Assembly (NCBI GenBank): GCA_036346225.1
Contig: JARFIW010001369.1
Span: forward strand, 3,166,001-3,230,000
Source of the DNA: Platerodrilus igneus
Lineage: Eukaryota; Arthropoda; Insecta; Coleoptera; Lycidae
Reading direction: 5' to 3'
Length of the DNA: 64,000 nt
Part shown: positions 34,628 through 45,730 of the stretch, in pieces
Layout: every line of letters begins with the position of its first letter
Position numbering within the stretch: the first letter of the stretch is position 1
Notes under the pieces: generated by a model
The model's database searches: none
Seen by the model: the letters and a program-made list of their open reading frames with translations, nothing else
What the model was told of the DNA's origin: nothing
Program-made: the position numbers and the translations under genes

Positions 34628-35060
34628 CTACTCTTTTTCTTTATTGTATAAAGTAGCAAGAGTGTATCTCTTGCGTCCTTCATTATTATAATAACTTTTG
34701 TTTTCTTTCAGATCCTGCGTGTTTGCAGTAAAAGCGATTTTTCCCCTGAAGGTTTCCAAGTTCTTTCTTAGGGTAACCCGTGCTTTATCAATTCTAGGAC
34801 TTGGTGGCGCCCCTTTTGCATCCCCTATTTTTATTTGAGAGTCAGTATACAAAACAGTATTTTTTGTTGTGAAAGCCACGACCACTCCTCATAAGCTCTA
34901 CCCGAGGAATAGACCCCTAGCTTAGTCGGAAGATTGTCGACTCCCTTTTACTACAAGGGTGAAGTATTTTATTGGCGCGCGACGCCTTTAATTGTTTTAT
35001 TTGCGCCAAAAAAAATTGCGCTTTGATAGTTTCACTGACGCCTAACGTTTGGGGCGTTGA
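34628..35060 (-). mobile_element. LTR-element leader fragment, minus orientation
   Basis: Read on the minus strand it starts with cgttaggcgtcagtgaaac near 35035, passes ctaggggtctattcct (about 34920-34905) and ggcgccaccaagtcct (about 34810-34795), and continues into an open frame at 34885-34628 with RIDKARVTLRKNLETFRGK, KENKSYYNNEGRKR and a stop. The same order occurs on the plus strand at 26590-26930, where the frame is worse preserved. Probably the leader and the first codons of gag of one LTR family. Confidence 0.5.
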
Positions 35061-35232
35061 TTATTACACTGCGCATAACGCGTGAGGCTTCGATCGTTAC
35101 AAGCGTTTCCTATGAAAAGTGTTGATTGCTAGTGTTATCAACATGAAAAATACAGAAATGGTTTCGATTGTCCTTACCGTCGCAAACACTTCCAACATTC
35201 GAGTCACAGAGCGTTCTGGGGCAGAACAGCTT

Positions 35233-35400
35233 TAAGAGGGGGCAGTGTAGCGCCAATTGGTTTGTTTCTAACCAGAATAATTATATTAGAATATAAATGA
35301 AGGGTTTGTACACCCTGCGGTGCGAGATCTCTTGACTGACAACAAGACTTTCTATTTAAAAGTTACAATAGATACATTCGAGGTGTTATTGGCAAATTCT
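35233..35400 (+). mobile_element. Polypurine run and LTR-like start
   Basis: The purine run aagagggggca (35234-35244) is followed directly by tgtagcgccaattgg at 35246, the classic layout of a polypurine tract next to a 3' LTR that begins TG. The end of the LTR is not identifiable and no pol sequence precedes it, so this is a fragment. It lies beside a leader fragment in the opposite orientation. Confidence 0.4.
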
Positions 35401-35614
35401 GGTAAGTTGTAGGTTAATCTAGAACAATTGGATAAGGTATGAATTGCCGCTAAGGGCTTCTGCAGTTTAATTCTGATTTAGCTTTTATTCTAGTTTAAAA
35501 CTTTGAAAGATGCGATATAAATTTCTGTGTACTGTCAATATAAATTAGTGATAATATAAATTAGTAATTGGTGCTTTGATATTTAATTACAGTGCGTGAA
35601 TAGCAATTAAACAA

Positions 35615-35623
35615 ATAGCATTG
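35615..35623. repeat. Target-site duplication, left, of PLE pair
   Basis: The 9-mer atagcattg directly precedes the element and recurs at 39192-39200. Confidence 0.75.
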
Positions 35624-35939
35624 CTAATAATCTATAGGAACACTGTGGCACGATTTAAATAAAGTGAATAAAAACCATTAACCACAAAAATATTTAAAAT
35701 ACTAGATACGTATTTCGACCACTATGTGGTCATCATCAGCAGAAAATTTGCAATTAGATAATAATTAGTGGTTGTTCCGGAACACTTCAGAGGATATTAT
35801 CCTCACCACTTAGGTTGAAGTGAACCTTCCCAACATACAATTTACTATATTGCTGCTTTAAACACTATCGAGGATATTCTCCTCACACGCAGGATGGTGC
35901 TACAACAACAAACAAGTGAATTGCAATATTATAACTAAA

Positions 35940-37840
35940 ATCTACTTCATTTATACTAATTCCAAGTCTACTGAAGCGGAACCAAATTAATCTTGCTTTC
36001 TCATTGGTTGTTGACCAATAGGGAAACCAAAGCAGATGGCTCTATGGGCCCTTTATCAGTGTTTAAGAGGGGTCCTTTATGTTTAACAATTTTAATTGAT
36101 TTATAGACATTTAAGAAAGAAAACGATAGTACCGCTTTTAACAATTTAACATTTTTCTAGTTTAACGGAGTGGCTGGTTTCAAAAATATGTTTGGCGACC
36201 TGAGACCTTTCGTATTTGCCATATTTGAAGTGAGCAATGTGCTCTTTAAATCTTGTTGTTATATTCCTCTTGGTCTGACCAATATATTTTTGAAAACACC
36301 CTGGCCCTGCGCAACTAATTTCATAAATCCCCGACTTTTGCAATTTTTCCACCTTGTCTTTTGAATTACCTAGCAAATCTTTAATTTTATTAGTATTACT
36401 AAAATCAATTTTGAAATTAATCTGTTTGAATATTTTATCAAGACCCTTTGCGGTTGTGTGAAACGGAAGTCTAACATATTTAACATTATCGTTAGAGGCG
36501 GTCGATTGCAAAGTCGTTGATTTACGGATGTTAATTCTGTTTTTACACTTTCTAAAAATATTATCTATAATATCAGAAGAGAAACAATTGTAATTCGCTA
36601 TTTGTTTAATAAGAGCAAATTCCTTATTAAATCTGTTTTTATTTAAAGGGAAATTCAATAATCTATTAATTAAAAAGTTAAATAAAGCCAACTTATGTTG
36701 TATGCTATGGTTGGAGGAAGACAAAATAAAGCGATTTACATTGGTTTCTTTTCTATAAATGTCAAATTCCAATTTATTACTATTTCTAATTACTAATGTA
36801 TCTAAAAAAGGTAATTGTTCATTATTCTCTAGTTCATACGTAAATTTTATGCTTTGAAATTTTAAATTCAATTCTTTAAGAAAATTTAGAAGTGTCAAAA
36901 ACTGCAAAAATATCATCCACGTACCTTAACCATATTCTTGGGAAGTATTTGGAGTTTTCATTTACCTCGGTCTCAAAGCGAGACATAAATAAATTTGCTA
37001 TGAAAGGTGATAGGCTATTTCCCATTGCAGTGCCTTCATGTTGTTCGTACAGCTTGTTGTTGAATTGAAAACAGTTCTGGGACATGCAATGCGAAACAAG
37101 CTTGATATAGTCCTCAACTTTATCATCATCAATATCACTATATATAAGAACATCCTTAAAATATGTTAAAGTACGTGGTATTGGAACACTAGAGAATAAT
37201 GAACTGACATCAAATGAAATTAAGATTTCGTTCTCTTCTAATGTGATATTTTTTACTTTATTAATAAACTCTAAAGATTTTTGTAAAGACAAGCTGTTAA
37301 ACTTTAAATTCTTGAATTTATTTGACAGCCATCGTAGTAAATAGTAATTCGGTGAGTTGATACATGAAACTATTGGTCTCATCGATTTATTATTTTTGTG
37401 AATTTTTGGTAAACAGTAAAGTTTTGGCATTTCAGGATTTCAAATTGTCAATTTTAACTTTAGTATGGGCGAAATTAGGTTTGGACATTCTTTCAAAACT
37501 GACTCTGTTGATTTAATCATTTTATTTAAAGAAACCTCATTTTTACAATTTTTGACTATTGGTCTGTAAGGACCCTCAAACAGCAAAGTTTCTACTCTAT
37601 CAACATAGTCTAGTTTATCCAGAATAACCAACCTATTCCCCTTGTCAGCCTTTAAATAATAACAATCCTTTTGTCGCGAATCTTTAATAATCAGATGATC
37701 TTTCCTTGTTTGTTCTGGGGCATTCCTTGCGCAAGTGCGTAAGTTGTCCGAAAGTTGAATTTTGCACGCGTTTCTAATAAAGTTTTTTGAATTGTCATCT
37801 AATTTTGAAATGAATTTTTCAATGCCAGCAATAAAGCAAA
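35940..37840 (-). pseudogene. PLE reverse transcriptase and GIY-YIG, minus copy
   Basis: From the junction near 37840 the minus strand reads an open N-terminal part (KLDDNSKNFIRNACKIQLSD, then DCYYLKADKGNRLVILDKLD), a stop near 37440, then PKLYCLPKIHK, RPIVSCINSPNYY, FDVSSLFSSVP, EGTAMGNSLSPFIANLF and RYVDDIFAVF. The YVDD catalytic box is at 36912-36923. A frameshift near 36890 is followed by the thumb-like block NEQLPFLDTLVIRN and the C-terminal endonuclease GIYEISCAGPGCFQKYIGQT. The palm motifs and the KIHK motif are diagnostic of Penelope-like elements. The GIY and YIG halves are intact. Missing start, one stop and at least two frameshifts. Confidence 0.9.
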
Positions 37841-38904
37841 TTTATTTATGTCTCGCTTTGAGACCGAGTTAAACGAAAACTCCAAATACTTCCCAAGAAT
37901 ATGCTTAAGGTACGTGGATGATATTTTTGCAGTTTTTGACACTTCTAAATCAAATGGTGATGATTTTCTTAAAGAATTGAATTCAAAATTTCAAAGCATA
38001 AAATTTACGTATGAACTAGAGAATAATGAACAATTACCCTTTTTAGATACATTAGTAATTAGAAATGGTAATAAATTGGAATTTGACATTTATAGAAAAG
38101 AAACCAATGTAAATCGCTTTATTTTGTTTTCCTTCAACCATAGCATACAACATACGTTGGCTTCATTTAACTTTTTAATTAATAGATTATTGAATTTTCC
38201 TTTAAATAAAAACCGATTTAATAAGGAATTTGCTCTTATTATACAAATAGCGAATTACAATGGTTTGTTTCTCTTCTGATATTATAGATAATATTTTTAG
38301 AAAGTGTAAAAACAGAATTAACATCCGTAAATCAACGACTTTGCAATCGACCACTTCTAACGATAATGTTAAATATGTTCAACTTCCGTTTCACAAAACC
38401 ACAAAGGGTCTTGATAAAATATTCAAACAGATTAATTTCAAAATTGCTTTCAGTAATACTAATAAAATTAAAGATTTGCTAGGTAATCTAAAAGACAAGG
38501 TGGAAAAATTGCAAAAGTCGGGGATTTATGAAATTAGTTGCGCAGGGCCAGGGTGTTTTCAAAAATATATTGGTCAGACCAAGAGGAATATAACAACAAG
38601 ATTTAAAGAGCACATTGCTCACTTCAAATATGGTAAATACGAAAGGTCTCAGGTCGCCAAACATATTTTTAAAACCAGCCGCCCCGTTAAACTAGAAAAT
38701 GTTAAATTGTTTAAAGCGGTACCATCGTTTTCCTTCTTAAATGCCTATGAATCAATCAAAATTGTTAAACATAAAGGACCCCTCTTAAACACTGATAAAG
38801 GGCCCATAGAGCCATCTGCTTTGCTTTCTTATTGGTTAACAACCAATGAGAAAGCAAGATTAATTTGGTTCTGCATTAGTAGTCTTAGAATTAGTATAAA
38901 TTAA
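37832..38904 (+). pseudogene. PLE reverse transcriptase end and GIY-YIG, plus copy
   Basis: Begins abruptly within the palm (ANLFMSRFETELNEN), keeps YVDD at 37911-37922, NEQLPFLDTLVIRN and the following block to 38279. One frameshift near 38262 then leads into an open frame to a stop at 38902-38904. That frame contains GIYEISCAGPGCFQKYIGQT at 38521-38580, RFKEHIAHFKYG, VAKHIF and a C-terminal tail (SYWLTTNEKARLIWF). It lacks the palm motifs before ANLF, so it was never functional in this form. Compared with the minus copy it has few differences, which fits one insertion event or two closely related templates. Confidence 0.9.
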
Positions 38905-39191
38905 GTAGATTTTAATTATAACGTCACAATTCACTTGTTTGTTTTGGTAACACCAGCCTCCGAGTGAGGGGAATATCCTCGATAGTGTTTAAAGCAGCAA
39001 TATAGTAAATTGTATTTGGGAAGGTTCACTTCAGCCTAAGTGGTGAGGAGAATATCCTCTGAAGTGTTCCGGAACAACAGCTAATTATTATTTAATTGCA
39101 AATTTTCTACTGATGATTACATAGTGGTCGAAATACGTATCTAGTATTTTAAATATTTTTGTGGTTAAGGGTTTTTATTCACTTTATTCAG

Positions 39192-39200
39192 ATAGCATTG
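39192..39200. repeat. Target-site duplication, right, of PLE pair
   Basis: Second copy of atagcattg, immediately after the plus-copy end (ctttattcag). Confidence 0.75.
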
Positions 39201-40836
39201 TAATGTAAAGAAGATGATACTTACACTGATAGCAACTAGCTGAGAAAAAAATTGATGGGAAGCCTTTGGCAAATTCTTTTGCAACTACGAGTTGCTGAAA
39301 AGGCTTGTATAATCAGTTTGAAAATAAAGAACTGTTTGTGCAAATAGAGTCTTCGTTACAGTAACTTATTACTAAAGCTTGGATATATTTAAATTAAATC
39401 GCTACTTCATTAGTTATAAACATTGATGCAGTAACGAAAAAACAACCGCATTAAATTTCCTGTATTTTCCTTGCCAGCAGGCAGTGTGTATTTGATTTTA
39501 AGTGGTGAGAAAGTATACCAAAATAAATCCCTTGACTTTCGTCTATATCGATTGTCGATAGTCAGCTTGCAAAATTTGTTCTACTAAACCTTCGAAAACT
39601 TCTCCATTTATTCAATGGCGGTATCCAACTAGAAGACTAATGGTAATCTACTAGCTTGTCGTTGACTACTTAGAACAACAATGTTAACTATTTTTATTCT
39701 AATACATAAATGTGTACGAGTACAACATGTACTGGTTGGCAATACTTTGGTCTTATTCTTTTGTCATCAAGTACTTATAAAACAACGTAATAATTTATTT
39801 TAGGAAAAGTGCATTAAAAACAGCCTGCTTATGTACAAAACATACAACTAACAACAACCTTTGTTACATTGTTACAAGTTACGAGCTTTCGACGAATACA
39901 TTCCACCACGCAATTCAGCGTTTCCATGACCGGTAGTGTCTAGTTTTTACGTTTTCCGTGAATTCACGGTAGCATGGCGATTAACTGAAGCTTTACTTTT
40001 ATCACAGCACGCAAACGTATTACATGTTTCCCATTATAATCCTTTAGCAGTATCTAAGGTTTCACATGGTCGCTTGAACAATGTACATTCTATTCCGCCA
40101 TTTTTCAACATCAACCGATACACCCTTCTTCATTTTTATTCATTATCAGGGTGGTTAATACATGCAAAAACTGGTTTATAGCGGCATTACACAACGTGAA
40201 CTTTTATTTGCATGAAATGCATCTGCAAATCTTATTATTTTGCAAATGAATTTTACAATTGCGATGTTAAGAATCTGGTATAAATAAAACCAGTTTTAAA
40301 ATATTTTACATGGGAACGTAGCGTAAGCTAAAGAAATCCGTTCGTTTAAGTTTGAATAATTTACACGAAATTTATTTAAGTAAAAATGTTCGCACGCTAA
40401 ATTAAATTTAACGTATCTGACAGTTAGTTATGTAATCGATTTAGAAGGGATTTGTGGAAAAGGGTTGGTTAGGAGAAATGACGCGACGTGCGAAATTACT
40501 AATCTGCAATTTACAAGAAGTGAGTAATGTATTGGAAATAGCTGTATGGATTTTGCGGGTCCAGGAACGCCTATTATTCGCGTTTCTATCGCGCTATAAT
40601 ACATTTAAAAATTTATACGAACTAGTCCGCAATTATACGAAAATCGATGGGCTTCTACGTAGATAGTTTACTACAATACTTTGAAATTATACACTTACTT
40701 ATTTAACGGTACAAACTGATGCCAAAAAATTAAAAAAGTAAAATATTTTTATCTTAAATACACTGGTCTACGGAAAAGAACAACTTTTCAATGTTATAAC
40801 TTTATTGAAATTAAGGACCAGTGCTAGTTGCTACAT
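39201..40836. other. No gene seen
   Basis: AT-rich, short frames only (for example 39936-40181 and 40454-40666), none with a recognisable motif. Confidence 0.45.
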
Positions 40837-41137
40837 ACAAGGTGTCCATATTTAAACACTATTGCAAGGTATGAGGGATATTCTTAACGATAATAAACAT
40901 GACGCCAACAAAATTTTCATAGCCCTCTTGGTTTATGAGATACAGGGTGAAATTGAAAATTATCACTTTTGGAGCATTCTCCGTATATCACTTGTTTCTT
41001 GACATATTAGAGAGGTGATAAGGTATGCCTATAGAACATTTTCCGTAGAATCCAGTGGCGTAATTTGTTTCTTTTTGCGCCATCCGTCGTTTAGTTATGA
41101 AGCAAGCAAACATATGTTTTTTATATAGGACACCCTC
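40837..41137. mobile_element. MITE, about 300 bp
   Basis: The left end acaaggtgtccatat and the right end atataggacaccct are inverted copies with small differences. The inside is non-coding and contains the 'gagatacagggtg' phrase seen in mariner-derived elements (also at 10131 and 10251). It is non-autonomous, probably mobilised by a Tc1/mariner-group transposase. It directly abuts an inverted RTE 3' end at 41138. Confidence 0.65.
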
Positions 41138-41640
41138 ATCATCATTAGGTCTTCAGTCCTGGGAATGGTTAGACGCGTACCATCATTGTTTCCTATTCTG
41201 AACTAACCTACACATTTCCCTGAAGTTTGCACAGTCTGCATCTATCACTATCTGATCTAGGTCTACATCTACCTCCTTCTTTCTATCTCTGCTTGTAATA
41301 TATCCCATACTATTTCCCAAAAATGTTTTAGAATGTATTCTGCCCTTCTATTTCTCCTATTTTTTTTCCACAGATATCCTTGTTCTCCTGCTAATTCTCT
41401 AACCTATTTGTTATTAACTTTGTCTGTCCATACTATCATCCTCATACATCTGACGCACAGCATTCCAAAAGGCTGCTACCGTTTTTCTGTCTGCTTTTCC
41501 TACTGCCCGTATTTCATAGGCATACTGTGCTATGCTCCACACATATGCTTTCAACAATTTTCTTCTTGTTTCTATGTTTGTTGTCGTTCATCATAGGCGC
41601 TGTTCTTACTTGTTAGATGCAGTTCGGTTCCCTTCTATTG
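41138..41640 (-). pseudogene. RTE-type LINE 3' fragment, minus strand
   Basis: Starts catcatcattaggtcttcagtcctgg, the inverse of the 3' end seen at 60005-60025 (actgaagacctaatgatgatga). Read on the minus strand it gives KKEVDVDLDQIVIDAD, CANFREMCRLVQNRKQ, a stop, and WYASNHSQD, matching the C-terminal tail of the plus-strand RTE copies, and continues upstream to about 41640. It is an inverted 3' scrap next to RTE copy 1. Confidence 0.75.
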
Positions 41641-41739
41641 TTTTACAATTATATACCCTATTTCTCCGACATTCCGTGGTAGTGAAGGGGGATAAGCAGC
41701 CACTTCAGAGAGTGTGATCGGAAAGTTTAAAGGAAAAGC

Positions 41740-42562
41740 AGGGAACATTTTGCGAGTCGGAGCGTGAAACGTTAGAAGTATGAAGCAAGTAGGTAAACTA
41801 GAGAACTTGAAAATTGAAATGGATAGGTTAGGACTAGACATAGTCAGAGGCGGGGGATTTTTGGAGTGGAGACTTTAGAGTAATTCATACAGAATCAGAG
41901 GAAGGAAATTCTGGTGTAAGGATAGTTCTGCGAAAAAAGATAGGACACTTTTTTCAACTAATTACAAAAGAACGAAAGAGTACTCATGGTTAGATTAGAA
42001 TCTAAACCGGTAAATGCAATCATAATACAAGTATACATGCCCACCTCTAGCTATAGTGAGGAAGAGATAGAAGAGATCTAGGAAGATATCGAAAATATAC
42101 TAAGATGCGTAAAAGGACACGAAAATTTAATAATTACGGGAGATTTTAATACAGTGGTATGTGAGGGTAGGGAGGGAGCGATAAGTAGCTGTATTTGGTT
42201 TAGGCACGAAAAATGCCAGGGAAATAAGCTGGTAGAATTTTGCGACAAGAACAATTTAACCATCACAAGCAAATTATTTCAACATCATGCTAGAAGAAGA
42301 TACACGTGGAAGATGCCAGGAGATATAGGAAGATATCAAATAGATTACATTCTTGTTAGACAACAGTTTAGGAATCAAGTAAAGGAGTGTAGAAGTTACC
42401 CAGAAGCAGGCATAAACTGACCACAACATGGTAATTATGAAGCCCGCTCTTAAGTTTGAAAAATTAAAAAAAGGAACGGAAAAATGCACATTCACTTTCA
42501 GATAAAGATATCCACAAAAGGTTTGAAAAAAGTCAAATGAATTGCTGAAAGTTATCGGAAAA
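41740..42562 (+). pseudogene. RTE AP-endonuclease domain, copy 1
   Basis: Pieces in shifted frames: an N-terminal RVGA*NV-like start near 41755, KLENLKIEMDRLGLDIV at about 41800, SKPVNAIIIQVYMPTSSYSE at about 42000-42060, NLIITGDFN near 42126-42151, NKLVEFCDKNNLTITS at 42220-42270, and RRRYTWKMPGDIGRYQIDYI, LVRQQF at 42292-42370. GDFN and the ID(Y) block match the catalytic region of AP-type endonucleases that nick target DNA for LINE integration. The frame breaks many times. Confidence 0.7.
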
Positions 42563-44029
42563 AATTTGTTTCGTTCAATTACACCCTGCCGAACGTTTTT
42601 TGTTTATTTTAAGGTTCCGTATAAATACTCCCGCGCTTTCGTTTCAATATTCGGTAACTACCTGTCATAAGAAACGTCGTTGACTGTACTTGCTAACTAA
42701 ATCTATCAATCTATTCCTTTAAAGCGCATTTTAAAACGCTGGAAATAAATGCTTATTAAACATCCTGTACGTTTTAATTTATACAACTATTATCTTGTGA
42801 ATATAAACATTGGTCTTGTAATAGACCAATAGTTTATTTATCAAAAACGTGGCTCTCAGAAATATTATTCTAGCAAATATATTGGATTATCTACAATTGA
42901 TGATTTCTAAAGCATGCATTTGTTCTATTTTTAAACAGGAGTACGAGTTTGAATAACACAATATTCATTCAAAAGTACTTAATAAGAGCAATTGTAGTCA
43001 AATTTGGCAGGTTTTGTTATTTAACAACGACGTTTGAAAGTGTTTCATCAACATATGTTAATAAAAAGAGGATTTCTTATCTTTTCGTGGTTCAGAATTT
43101 CATTCATTTTCAATCCTGTTCTCGTCGAAGCAATACACGCCCTTTTCAGGCTTAGCACCGTTCTTGTCTTCAGGAACAATGCACCCATTTTTCGGTTTCA
43201 CAAACAAAGAGATATTGCTGGATGCATTGGTAAGTTCTGGAGCATTGATTCATACTAGCGAGTCTTTTCTTTTTAGTTCTTCGGTATAGTCTGATTTGTC
43301 CTTAGTCACAGGCCCCTTTGAATCTTCACCTTAACCACTAAAAAGCTGATTATAGTCGTCCGAAATGATTTTCGTCGTGTCTGATAAATAAATGTAACTA
43401 ATATGATGGCAATGTGTAATGCTAAAAGAAAATTGCTGTGAAGGTTTTGCTTGCTCCTATTCGTATATCTGCTGTTGGCGAAGATGCAAACCCGATTGCA
43501 GCCGATGTTCTACCCGTTTCTATAACTTAGTCCACTGCTGTTGGAGAAGCAAATCCTAACGCGGTTGAAAGTCTCCTTCAGTTTTTTTCTTGTTGTTATT
43601 GTGTTAAGTTTAACCATTACGCTTATGAGTTTTTTTTTCTTATACCGTTCCAGACACACTACTACTACGCATGCTGAAGGCCGGAGTGCACCTCGACGGT
43701 CATCAGCTGGTAATCGGGAAGTCAAGTAAGTAATGTATTTCACAACTGCCCCTTTTTTTTATTGTGCGTAATACTGACAAAAAAATCCTTCGGGATAATT
43801 TGTCTTATATAAATTAAAATTTTCGTCCCGGGTTGAGTTCAATTTTCATTATCTTATTCAGTTATACTACTTGTTTTTTTTTTATACAAAAATAGCTTGT
43901 ATATAAAATTTATACCTAAATGCTGTAGTACACCCTGACTCACCTCACTCTCCACGTTTGCAGCTAGCCCGGTTTATCTAAATTTCTTTACTGAGTTTTT
44001 ATCTACGTTTCCCCTTTTTTCAACGTAAC
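42563..44029. mobile_element. Unidentified 1.47-kb insert in RTE copy 1
   Basis: Aligning the two RTE copies by eye, copy 1 leaves the RTE sequence after 'gttatcggaaaaaat' and rejoins at 'tcttatactaaggaagtag' (44032), where copy 2 runs straight through (58140-58175). A short aatt-like overlap at both edges could be a target duplication. The insert has a promoter-like tataaatactcccgcgcttt at 42609, two similar tacaccctg phrases near its ends (42580 and 43930), and no recognised protein. It could be an LTR-derived or other non-autonomous element. Confidence 0.55.
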
Positions 44030-44807
44030 AATTTCTTATACTAAGGAAGTAGAAACAAAATGGAATAACATTGAATTCAGCTTAGACATGGCGGCCAGAG
44101 ATATTCTGGAGTATACACAAAAAGAAAATAAGAAACTATGAATAGCAAAGGATATCCTGAATTTAATAGAAGAAAGACGCAAATACAAAAATAGATCAGA
44201 TGAAACAGGAAACAAAGATATAAAGCCATAAAATGGGAAATTATTCACATATGCAGGAAAGCTAAAGAACAATGGATTGATGAAAAGTGCAAAGAGATAC
44301 AGACTAAGATGGAAATAGAAAAGGCAGACGAAGCATACAAACTAATTAGAATGAATTTTAAGAATATAAAACGGTATAGCAAAAATTTTAGTGACGCGGG
44401 AGGAAATGTCATTATAGAAAATGTAGAGAAAGTGATTAGATGGCAAGAATATATAGATAATTTATATGCTGGAGAGTAACTAGCAACATTAGAACAGGAA
44501 TCAGACATTGAAAATGATGACTTGGGATATCTTATACTTAGAGATGAGTTTGAATTAGTATGAGACATGCGAGATGCCCAAAGATTTCAAACGTAACATC
44601 ATAGTAACTATACCAAAAAAAGAGATGTGGGTAGATGTGAAAATTTTCGCACAATAAGTTTGACAACACACGTTTCAAAAATATTAACTAGAATTGTACA
44701 AAGATGAATGGAAAAATGAGTTGAAGAAATACTCGGAGAAGATCAACTTGGGTTTAGGTGAAACAGAGGAACACTAGAGGATATCTTAGCTCTGAGGGTG
44801 ATAATGG
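44030..44807 (+). pseudogene. RTE linker and RT start, copy 1 (before BEL)
   Basis: Follows copy 2 from YTKEVETKWNN through a Lys/Glu-rich helical linker (ERRKYKNRSDETGNKD-like, around 44160-44220) to the RT entry: IVTIPKK near 44605-44625, CENFRTISLTTHVSKILT around 44632-44690, RMEK.VEEILGEDQLGF near 44705-44755. Stops and frameshifts are frequent. The copy is cut at 44803-44807 by the BEL target site. Confidence 0.65.
44803..44807. repeat. BEL target-site duplication, left (AATGG)
   Basis: AATGG immediately before the left LTR; the same five bases follow the right LTR at 51383-51387. Five bases is the usual length for BEL/Pao elements. Confidence 0.9.
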
Positions 44808-45166
44808 TGTTAAGGCTTTATAAGTATTTTGTTTGTAGTTGTATTATGCCAATCACAATTAATTTAAGTCCTTAAACTATTCCCCAGCTAGAACCCCTCC
44901 ATTATCCCTACCTTTAGTGCAACGACATAAAAGGGTTGGTAATTTACGAGTGGACAACTATTCAACTTCGTGCTCGCTTCTGGCTTTGGTTCGTGATTAG
45001 TTCGGTGCATCGAGCATCAATAATTAGTAACAATTAGTGAACATTATACAGCGCATAATTATGATAGCAGTGCAAATACAATCAACAACTACAACCAGTG
45101 AAAGGAAGGTGATATATTCCTTTATAATTATCATTTCCTTTGTGTGATTGTAAATGCAAATTAACA
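44808..45166 (+). repeat. BEL left LTR (359 bp)
   Basis: Begins tgttaaggc and ends aattaaca, a TG...CA LTR. It differs from the right LTR at six bases: around 44946, 44955, two in the cagcgc/cagtcc site, and two near the end (gaagg/gtagg and tttata/tttaaa). Transcription presumably starts within it; no strong TATA box stands out. Confidence 0.95.
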
Positions 45167-45167
45167 T

Positions 45168-45184
45168 TTTTGGTCCTTTGAGCA
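45168..45184 (+). promoter_or_regulatory. BEL primer-binding-site candidate
   Basis: The sequence tttggtcctttgagc lies a few bases after the left LTR. TTTGGTCC-like starts are familiar in this position in Pao-type elements. The exact tRNA was not identified. Confidence 0.5.
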
Positions 45185-45730
45185 AATGTTTTGCTTATTA
45201 ATTGGTTTATTATTGGCATTTTTGGCATTCATTTTAACTACATTGTTAATTGCTCTTCGCTTAAATTAGGGGTTGACCGCATTTAGAAGAAAAGTGTAGT
45301 CACACCACCAGTATCATAGTCAATTGTTTAAACTAACTTATAGTAGACGCAATTTCGCATTAAATTTGAAATTTTGTAATGATACAGAATCTTATAAAGC
45401 CTTAAAAATGACCAATCTTTGTAAATTTTAGGGATAGTTAGCGTAAGAATTTGTGGTCAGAAAAAAGGTGTTTAAGCAGTACAATTATTTTAAACTTGTA
45501 ATTCAAGTTCGCTAGAGAATTCAGGTATTCGTTAAACCGGGTAGAATAACCCTTTGCTCATTGTTATATTGAAACTTGCAAGCTCCCGTTAGGCACGTTG
45601 TAGTAAAAATTCTTTGCTTAACAGGTAGTTCAACATTACCCTTGGTATATCCTATTATTAGGTGAACAAACCCTTCGTTTTTGTAGCTGAAATCAATATA
45701 AAATCGATATTAGTAACCTTGTTCGTTAGG

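Larger units (their letters stand above)
35624..39191. mobile_element. Inverted pair of Penelope-like elements
   Basis: Two copies of one PLE face head-on. The minus copy occupies about 35657-37840 and the plus copy about 37832-39191. The outer ends (aataaagtgaataaaa at 35657 and its complement ending near 39189) are inverted copies, and the whole 1.36 kb of the plus copy is mirrored in the minus copy. The structure sits between perfect 9-bp direct duplications (atagcattg). The left end carries about 33 bases (35624-35656) with no partner on the right, comparable in size to the short terminal extension described for Penelope. The minus copy keeps more of the 5' part, so the two were truncated at different points before or during joining. 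Confidence 0.9.

Noticed and set aside
41333..41717. Plus-strand hydrophobic frames (87 and 61 codons)
   Set aside because: They are antisense to the inverted RTE 3' fragment.
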